Assembly (NCBI RefSeq): GCF_001905655.1
Contig: NZ_JMHT01000007.1
Location: 124,001-188,000 of the forward strand
DNA from: Mycobacterium sp. ST-F2
GTDB taxonomy: Bacteria; Actinomycetota; Actinomycetes; Mycobacteriales; Mycobacteriaceae
Direction: 5' to 3'
DNA length: 64,000 nt
Part shown: one piece after another, positions 58,413-64,000 of the stretch
Layout: every line of letters begins with the position of its first letter
Numbering within the stretch: the stretch's first letter is position 1
Notes under the pieces: generated by a model
Database searches by the model: none
The model's input: only the letters and a program-made list of their open reading frames with translations
Told to the model about the DNA's origin: nothing
Position numbers and translations under genes: made by a program

Positions 58413-59546
58413 CCGGGTGCTCGTCGCGGTGTCGGTCCGATAGCGCGCGGCGACGCGCGCCAATACCGTCGAGGTCTGCGACGCCCCCGCGGCGTGCATC
58501 GCGCGATTGGCGGCGATGACGTCGGCGGTCTCGGCGCGGCGGGCGCGCTCGTAGTCGCGCAGGCCGGCCAGGCCGTGGGTGGCCAGTTCGTCGGCGAGTA
58601 CGCGGGCGTCGACGATCGACTGCGATGCCCCATTGGCGCCCACGGGGTACATCGGATGGGCGGCGTCGCCGAGCAGCGTCACCAGACCATCGCCCCAGTG
58701 CGGCAACGGGTCCTTGTCGACCATGGGGTAACTGAACAGCGCCGGGCTCTGGCCGATCAGTGCCGCCATATCGAGCCAGTCGAGGTTCCAGTCGGCCACG
58801 TGCGGCAACACGTCGTCGGCCGTCGCGGGCGCGTTCCACTTGGCATCGCCCTGGCGTGGGCCGGCCCGCCCGGCGGGAACCTGGAGCACCCAGTTCACCC
58901 GACCGCCGCCGATCGGATAGGTGATGAGGTCAACTCCGTTGTCGCCCTTGACGATTGCCATGGTGTGTCCGTCGAGGAACGGCACAATGTCGCTGGCGCC
59001 GCGGTACATCGTGATGCCCGCTGACAGCAATGGGTCATGGCCCGGGTGCAGCGCGGCGCGCACCACCGAATTGATGCCGTCGGCCCCGATCAGGGCGGCG
59101 CCGGCGACCGGGCCGGCCGCGGTGTCGGCGACGATTCCGTCGTCGTCCTGCCGGAATCCGGTGACGCCGCTGCCGGTGCGCACCGCGTCGGCGCCGAGGC
59201 GGTCGCGGACCGCGTCGAGCAGCATCATCTGCAGGTGTCCGCGGTGTACCGACAGCTGTGGGTACGCGTCACCCGCGGCCAGCCCGCGAGGCTCGGTGAA
59301 CAGTAGCTCGCCGCGGTGGGTATAGAAGCGGATCGAGTCCGGTGCGACGGCCATGGCGGTCAACCGATCGCCGAGGCCGAGCGTGGTGAGCTCGCGCACC
59401 GCGTGGGGCAGCAGGTTGATCCCGACCCCCAACGGCTGCAGGTCGTGCGCGCGCTCGAGGACGAGTGCGTCGAAACCCCGGGCATGCAGGGTGAGGGCTG
59501 TGGTCAGGCCGCCGATGCCGGCGCCGGCGATGAGGAGCTGTGTCAT
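58407..59546 (-). CDS. FAD-dependent monooxygenase, salicylate/3-hydroxybenzoate hydroxylase-like
   Basis: 379 residues. LLIAGAGIGGLTTALTLHARGFDALVLER, ALIGADGINSVVRAALHPG, and LVTLLGDAAHPMYPVGANGASQSIVDARVLADEL give the three flavin motifs; no C-terminal thioredoxin-like domain. Resembles PhzS and FAD monooxygenases of aromatic-acid degradation. Ends overlap the other monooxygenase by six bases (convergent). Divergent from the LysR gene, which probably controls it. Confidence 0.87.
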   Translation of the reverse strand: MTQLLIAGAGIGGLTTALTLHARGFDALVLERAHDLQPLGVGINLLPHAVRELTTLGLGDRLTAMAVAPDSIRFYTHRGELLFTEPRGLAAGDAYPQLSVHRGHLQMMLLDAVRDRLGADAVRTGSGVTGFRQDDDGIVADTAAGPVAGAALIGADGINSVVRAALHPGHDPLLSAGITMYRGASDIVPFLDGHTMAIVKGDNGVDLITYPIGGGRVNWVLQVPAGRAGPRQGDAKWNAPATADDVLPHVADWNLDWLDMAALIGQSPALFSYPMVDKDPLPHWGDGLVTLLGDAAHPMYPVGANGASQSIVDARVLADELATHGLAGLRDYERARRAETADVIAANRAMHAAGASQTSTVLARVAARYRTDTATSTRS

Positions 59547-59568
59547 GAATCCAGCCTCGGCGCGGCAG

Positions 59569-59616
59569 AACTATAAGTCCAATACCGATCTAGTCCACAA
59601 ACTATAATAAATAGTT
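59569..59616. promoter_or_regulatory. LysR/monooxygenase divergent promoter and operator
   Basis: AT-rich island in a 70-bp gap. AACTAT-N5-ATAGTT palindrome at 59600-59616 ends at the lysR ATG; the half site AACTATAA recurs at 59569-59576. TATAAT at 59603-59608 is a perfect -10 for lysR, eight bases before its ATG. TATAGT on the minus strand (59575-59570) can serve the monooxygenase. Confidence 0.65.
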
Positions 59617-60504
59617 ATGGAATTGCGGCAGTTGGAGTACTTCGTGGCCGTCGCGGAAGAAGCCAACTTCACCCGCGCCGCCGCACGCATCCACGTCGCG
59701 CAGCCCGCGGTCAGCGCCCAGATCGCGCGGCTGGAACGCGAACTGGGGGAGCCGCTGTTCGACCGCGCCCGAAGGGAGATTCGGCTGACCGCGGCGGGGC
59801 GGGCGGTGCTGCCCCATGCCAGAGTGGCCCTCGCCGCGGCCGCCGATGCGCGCACCGCGGTGGCCGAACTCAGTGACCTGGTGCGGGGGTCGGTCACCAT
59901 CGCCACGGTCACTGCGCACGACGCGGACATGCCCGGCCTGCTGGCGCAGTTCCACCGGACGCACCCGCACGTCGACATCACGCTCGGTACCGCGAACTCG
60001 GACGTGCTGATCGAGGGCGTGCGCACCGGGCGGTTCGATGCCGTCATCGTGTCGGTGGGCGCGGAGCTGCCGTCCGGGCTGGCCGCGGTTGTGGTCACCG
60101 ATCAGCCCATCGTCGCCGCGGTCGGCCACGACGATCCCTGGCGCGGCCGGCGCAGCGTCCGGCTGGAGGAGCTGGCCGACCGCGCCGTCATCGCGCTGCC
60201 TGTCGGTGCCGGCATCCGCCTTCAGTTCGACCGGGCCTGCTCCGACGCCGGCGTCGAGGCGCACGTCGCGTTCGAGGCGAGTACCCCGCACGCGTTGGCG
60301 GATCTCGCCGCACGGGGGTTGGGCGTGGCGATCCTGCCGCGATCGATGGTGCAGTCGCGTGGCGATCTGCACCTGGTGGCACTGACACCGGCGCTGCGTG
60401 GGCGGTTGGTGTTCGCCTGGCGGTCCGACGGTCCGATGAGTCCAGCGGCCCGCGCATTGGTCAACATGGCGCGGCGGTTACTGGCTGTCGGTGCGGCTGA
60501 ATAG
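59617..60504 (+). CDS. LysR-family transcriptional regulator
   Basis: 295 residues. N-terminal winged helix MELRQLEYFVAVAEEANFTRAAARIHVAQPAVSAQIARLERELGEPLFDR; C-terminal two-lobe effector domain (VTIATVTAHDADMPGLLAQF, FDAVIVS, GLGVAILPRSM). ATG follows a perfect TATAAT by eight bases. Divergent from the FAD monooxygenase, with shared half sites in the gap: a standard arrangement for activation by an aromatic inducer. Confidence 0.93.
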   Translation: MELRQLEYFVAVAEEANFTRAAARIHVAQPAVSAQIARLERELGEPLFDRARREIRLTAAGRAVLPHARVALAAAADARTAVAELSDLVRGSVTIATVTAHDADMPGLLAQFHRTHPHVDITLGTANSDVLIEGVRTGRFDAVIVSVGAELPSGLAAVVVTDQPIVAAVGHDDPWRGRRSVRLEELADRAVIALPVGAGIRLQFDRACSDAGVEAHVAFEASTPHALADLAARGLGVAILPRSMVQSRGDLHLVALTPALRGRLVFAWRSDGPMSPAARALVNMARRLLAVGAAE

Positions 60505-60507
60505 AGT
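60502..60507 (+). promoter_or_regulatory. Possible -10 box of polA
   Basis: TAGAGT overlaps the lysR stop and precedes the polA GTG by seven bases; no ribosome site is visible. Confidence 0.35.
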
Positions 60508-60514
60508 TAGGGCC

Positions 60515-63223
60515 GTGAGCCCCACCGCAACGGACGCCCCGCCCGCCACCAAGCCCACCTTGATGCTGCTGGACGGCAATTCACTGGCGTTCCGCGCCTT
60601 CTACGCGCTGCCCGCCGAGAACTTCAAGACGCAGGGCGGGCTCACCACCAACGCGGTGTACGGCTTCACCGCCATGCTGATCAACCTGCTGCGCGACGAG
60701 AAGCCGTCCCATGTCGCGGCCGCCTTCGATGTGTCGCGCAAGACCTTCCGCAAGGAGAAGTACCCGGAGTACAAGGAGGGGCGCGCCGCCACTCCCGACG
60801 AGTTCCGCGGCCAGATCGACATCACCAAAGAGGTGCTGGGCGCCCTCGGCATCACGGTCCTTGCCGAGGAGGGCTTCGAGGCCGACGACCTGATCGCGAC
60901 ACTGGCCACGCAAGCCCAGGACGAGGACTTCCGGGTGCTGGTCGTCACCGGCGACCGCGACTCGCTGCAACTGGTCAGCGACGACGTCACGGTGCTGTAC
61001 CCCAAGAAGGGCGTCAGTGACCTGCACCGCTTCACGCCGGACGCGGTCGTCGAGAAGTACGGCCTCACCCCGACGCAGTACCCGGATTTCGCGGCCCTGC
61101 GCGGCGACCCGAGCGACAACCTGCCCGGCATCCCCGGCGTGGGCGAGAAGACCGCGGCCAAGTGGATCAACCAGTACGGCTCGCTGCAGGCGCTGGTCGA
61201 CCACGTCGATGAGGTCAAGGGCAAGGTCGGCGACTCGCTGCGGGCCAACCTCTCCAACGTCATCCTCAACCGCGAGCTGACGGACCTGGTCAAGGACGTG
61301 CCGCTGCCGCACACCCCGGAGGGGCTGCGGGTGCAGCCGTGGGACCGGGACCGCATCCACCAGTTGTTCGACGACCTGGAATTCCGGGTGCTGCGGGACC
61401 GGCTGTTCGACACCCTGTCGCCGGTCGAGCCCGAGGTCGAGCTCGGCTTCGACGTCCGGGGCGGTCTGCTCGAGCCCGGCACCCTGGCGGCCTGGCTCGC
61501 CGAGCACAGCAATGGCAGCCGGTTCGGCATGGCGGTCAACGGCACGCACAAGGCCTTCGACGCCGACGCCACCGCGCTGGCCATCGTGTCCGCCAGCGGC
61601 GAGGGCGTCTACATCGACACCGCGCGACTGGACGCCGAGGACGAGGCAGCGCTGGCATCGTGGCTCGCCGACCCGGGCCCGCCGAAGGCGCTGCACGAGG
61701 CGAAGCTGGCGTGGCACGACCTGTTGGGTCGCGGCTGGACGCTGGCCGGCGTCACCTCTGACACCGCATTGGCCGCCTACCTGGTCCGCCCGGGGCAGCG
61801 TAGCTTCGCCCTCGACGACCTTTCGGTGCGGTACCTGGGGCGTGAACTGCGCGCGGAAGGCAAAGAGGAACAACAGCTTTCGTTGCTCGATGATCCCGAT
61901 GAGGTCGACGACGCGGCGGTGCAGGCCCTGATCGTGCGGGCAGCGGCCGTCGGCGACCTGGCCGACGCACTGGACGTGGAACTCGCCCGGATCGACTCCC
62001 TGGCGCTGCTCGGCCAGATGGAACTGCCGGTGCAGCGGGCGCTCGCCGAGATGGAGAACGCGGGCATCGCCGTCGACATCGAACTGCTGGGCCGGCTGCA
62101 GAGCCAGTTCGCCGACCAGATCCGCGATGCCGCGGAGGCGGCCTATGCGGCCATCGGTGAGCAGATCAACCTGGGCTCGCCCAAGCAGCTGCAGGTGGTG
62201 CTGTTCGACAAGCTCGAGATGCCGAAGACCAAGCGCACCAAGACCGGCTACACCACGGATGCCGATGCGCTGCAATCACTTCTGGACAAGACCGGGCATC
62301 CATTCCTGCAGCATCTACTGGCCCACCGCGACGCCACCCGGCTCAAGGTCACCGTCGACGGTCTGCTCAATTCGACGGCCGCAGATGGTCGCATTCACAC
62401 GACCTTCAACCAGACCATCGCCGCCACGGGCCGGCTCTCGTCGACCGAGCCGAACCTGCAGAACATCCCGATCCGGACCGAAGCCGGCCGCCAAATTCGC
62501 GAGGCCTTTGTCGTGGGCAAGGGCTTCGCCGAGCTGATGACGGCCGACTACAGCCAGATCGAGATGCGCATCATGGCGCACCTGTCGGGCGACGCCGGCC
62601 TCATCGAGGCGTTCAACACGGGCGAGGACCTGCACACCTTCGTCGCCTCGCGGGCCTTCGGCGTGCCGAGCGAGGAAGTGACCGCGGAGCTGCGCCGCCG
62701 GGTCAAGGCCATGTCCTACGGCCTGGCCTACGGGTTGTCGGCGTACGGCCTGGCGTCGCAGCTGAAGATCTCGACCGAAGAAGCCAAGCAGCAGATGGAC
62801 CAGTACTTCGACCGGTTCGGTGGGGTGCGCGACTACCTGCACTCGGTTGTCGAACAAGCGCGCAAGGACGGGTACACCTCGACGGTGCTCGGACGTCGGC
62901 GTTACCTGCCGGAACTCGACAGCAGCAACCGCAACGTCCGTGAGGCCGCCGAGCGAGCCGCGCTCAACGCGCCCATCCAGGGCAGCGCCGCCGACATCAT
63001 CAAGGTCGCGATGATCAACGTCGACACCGCCATGAAGGACGCCGGGCTCAAGTCGCGGGTCCTGCTGCAGGTGCACGACGAGCTGCTGTTCGAGGTGGCC
63101 GACGGCGAACGGGACACGCTCGAGACCCTGGTGCGCGACCAGATGGGCAGCGCCTACCCGTTGGATGTGCCGCTCGAGGTGTCGGTGGGCTACGGCCCGA
63201 GTTGGGACGCCGCCGCGCACTGA
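60515..63223 (+). CDS. polA: DNA polymerase I
   Basis: 902 residues. 5'-nuclease domain (1-~300): LLDGNSLAFRAFYALP, EADDLIATLA, VVTGDRDSLQLV, GDPSDNLPGIPGVGEKTAAKW. A middle exonuclease-like domain appears to lack the acidic DEDD residues, as in mycobacterial Pol I, so no proofreading. Polymerase domain: GRLSSTEPNLQNIP, motif A TADYSQIEMRIMAHLSGD, O-helix RRRVKAMSYGLAYGLSAYGLA, motif C LQVHDELLFEV. Roles: Okazaki fragment maturation and repair. GTG at 60515 gives the length expected (M. tuberculosis ~904). Convergent with the LysE gene, 4 bp apart. Confidence 0.96.
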   Translation: MSPTATDAPPATKPTLMLLDGNSLAFRAFYALPAENFKTQGGLTTNAVYGFTAMLINLLRDEKPSHVAAAFDVSRKTFRKEKYPEYKEGRAATPDEFRGQIDITKEVLGALGITVLAEEGFEADDLIATLATQAQDEDFRVLVVTGDRDSLQLVSDDVTVLYPKKGVSDLHRFTPDAVVEKYGLTPTQYPDFAALRGDPSDNLPGIPGVGEKTAAKWINQYGSLQALVDHVDEVKGKVGDSLRANLSNVILNRELTDLVKDVPLPHTPEGLRVQPWDRDRIHQLFDDLEFRVLRDRLFDTLSPVEPEVELGFDVRGGLLEPGTLAAWLAEHSNGSRFGMAVNGTHKAFDADATALAIVSASGEGVYIDTARLDAEDEAALASWLADPGPPKALHEAKLAWHDLLGRGWTLAGVTSDTALAAYLVRPGQRSFALDDLSVRYLGRELRAEGKEEQQLSLLDDPDEVDDAAVQALIVRAAAVGDLADALDVELARIDSLALLGQMELPVQRALAEMENAGIAVDIELLGRLQSQFADQIRDAAEAAYAAIGEQINLGSPKQLQVVLFDKLEMPKTKRTKTGYTTDADALQSLLDKTGHPFLQHLLAHRDATRLKVTVDGLLNSTAADGRIHTTFNQTIAATGRLSSTEPNLQNIPIRTEAGRQIREAFVVGKGFAELMTADYSQIEMRIMAHLSGDAGLIEAFNTGEDLHTFVASRAFGVPSEEVTAELRRRVKAMSYGLAYGLSAYGLASQLKISTEEAKQQMDQYFDRFGGVRDYLHSVVEQARKDGYTSTVLGRRRYLPELDSSNRNVREAAERAALNAPIQGSAADIIKVAMINVDTAMKDAGLKSRVLLQVHDELLFEVADGERDTLETLVRDQMGSAYPLDVPLEVSVGYGPSWDAAAH

Positions 63224-63227
63224 CGCG

Positions 63228-63860
63228 CTAGGCGTCGGCTGCCAGGCCGAGGCCGAGTGCGACCAGGATCGCGCCCATGGCGCGTTCGATGCGCTGGCGG
63301 ATGTGGGTGCGGCTCAGGATGTTTCGGGCCCGATCAGCGGCCAGGACGACGCCGACACACCACGAGGTGTCGATGACGAGCTGAATGGCGGCGAGCACCA
63401 GCAGCGTCGGCAGGACCGGGCCGCTGGCCGGCAGGAATTGGGGGAGCACCACGATGCCGAAGGCCGCGGCCTTCGGGTTGGCGGCGATGGACACCAGCGC
63501 CGCGCGGAACGCTGCCGCAGGCGTCCGGCCGCGCGGCGGCAGTGCCGCCGTCATGTCGGTGGGGTGTTTGGCGCTGCGCCACGCGCTGATGCCGAGCCAG
63601 ATCATGATCGCGGCCCCGACGACGTGCAGCGCCAGCGACAGCCAGTGGTTGGCGGTCAGCAGGATCGACAGCCCGCCGCCGCCGGCCAGCGTCCAGCCGC
63701 AGATGCCGATCTCGTTGCCGACGACGGCCGCCAGGCCGGCCTTGCGGCCGTCGCGTACCGAGCGGTGCAGGAACAGCGCGGTCGCCGGGCCGGGCAGCGC
63801 GGCCAGGATCACCGACGCGACGAGGAACGCCGGCAGGACGTCGACAAGGTGCGCGAACAT
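63228..63860 (-). CDS. LysE/RhtB-family amino acid exporter
   Basis: 210 residues, six transmembrane helices. VASVILAALPGPATALFLHRSVRDGRKAGLAAVVGNEIG is the LysE signature with GPA motif; NPKAAAFGIVVLPQFL in the second half is also typical. Exports amino acids or homoserine-like solutes; specificity unknown. ATG at 63860 is six bases after GATACT on the minus strand, so probably leaderless. Not part of the Rv1629 region as known from M. tuberculosis. Confidence 0.88.
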   Translation of the reverse strand: MFAHLVDVLPAFLVASVILAALPGPATALFLHRSVRDGRKAGLAAVVGNEIGICGWTLAGGGGLSILLTANHWLSLALHVVGAAIMIWLGISAWRSAKHPTDMTAALPPRGRTPAAAFRAALVSIAANPKAAAFGIVVLPQFLPASGPVLPTLLVLAAIQLVIDTSWCVGVVLAADRARNILSRTHIRQRIERAMGAILVALGLGLAADA

Positions 63861-63931
63861 GTAGCAAGTATCGCTGACCAGTGCAAATCGATATCGTCGC
63901 GAGCCCGGCAGGCGGGCGAATCGGCATCACC

Positions 63932-63937
63932 TAGATT
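63932..63937 (+). promoter_or_regulatory. -10 box of the gene entering the window edge
   Basis: TAGATT with six bases to GTG at 63944, the same leaderless spacing seen at hisD, pdtaR and others. Confidence 0.45.
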
Positions 63938-63943
63938 CGGTTG

Positions 63944-64000
63944 GTGCTCAACGACACCGTCACTTCACCGGATACTTGGCGGCCGTTCCTGAACGCCCTG
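63944..64000 (+). CDS. 5' end of an unidentified gene (cut by window edge)
   Basis: Nineteen open codons from GTG: VLNDTVTSPDTWRPFLNAL. Placed 83 bp from the divergent LysE start and preceded by a good -10 box. It does not look like RpsA, which follows polA in M. tuberculosis. Too short to identify. Confidence 0.5.
   Translation, partial: MLNDTVTSPDTWRPFLNAL

Overview
High-GC actinobacterial chromosome, almost certainly a fast-growing Mycobacterium (Mycolicibacterium). The backbone follows the gene order known from M. tuberculosis Rv1594 to Rv1629: nadABC, the his operon with PriA, a trp cluster, lgt, pyk, tesB, cydABCD, an Rv1625c-type cyclase, pdtaR, a thiolase/DUF35 pair, polA. Many starts are GTG, ATGA/GTGA overlaps are frequent, and several genes have a -10 hexamer 6-8 nt before the start codon, as expected for leaderless mycobacterial mRNAs.

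Layout. 1-4.1 kb: de novo NAD genes nadA-nadB-nadC and a one-TM protein, closed by a 15-bp terminator hairpin shared with a convergent deazaflavin-type protein. 4.6-11.1 kb: hisD-C-B-H-priA-impA-hisF, a 166-bp gap with a perfect 13-bp inverted repeat, then hisI. 11.1-18.7 kb: accessory block with a TetR/AmtR-like regulator, APC permease, two DUF1989 proteins (UAAP1/UAAP2, i.e. CgdA/CgdB-type), a urea/guanidine carboxylase consisting only of the carboxyltransferase part, and allophanate hydrolase. An exact CTGTC-N4-GACAG AmtR-type box lies in front. 18.7-22 kb: ABC ATPase and GntR regulator, then leuA preceded by a 13-codon leader peptide with three consecutive Leu codons. 22-29.3 kb: bcp, trpE, trp-associated membrane protein, trpC, trpB, trpA, lgt (with a long acidic tail). 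trpF is absent, consistent with the bifunctional PriA upstream.

29.3-32 kb: repeat-rich spacer, TetR regulator, an F420-type homologue of the phthiodiolone ketoreductase, DUF2752 protein. 32-40.5 kb: pyk, tesB, DUF4190 protein and the cytochrome bd operon cydA-B-D-C on the minus strand. 40.6-47.2 kb: HdeD-like protein, polar amino acid ABC importer, histidine kinase/response regulator pair, membrane adenylate cyclase. 47.3-48.3 kb: a WXG-like and an EspC-like gene directly downstream of an unusual tRNA with a CAA anticodon but a class-I shape. 48.3-54.3 kb: pdtaR and a complete branched-chain amino acid type ABC importer. 54.4-56.3 kb: DUF167, thiolase-like and DUF35 genes behind a KstR-type box. 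56.4-60.5 kb: TetR regulator plus FAD monooxygenase, a second FAD monooxygenase, and a LysR regulator. 60.5-64 kb: polA, a LysE-type exporter, and the first codons of one more gene.

Most notable: the probable guanidine (rather than urea) nitrogen cassette whose carboxylase has no biotin carboxylase or biotin-carrier domain; leader-peptide control of leuA; a Trp-containing upstream ORF chained to trpC; the odd tRNA with its T7SS-like neighbours; and several clear operators.
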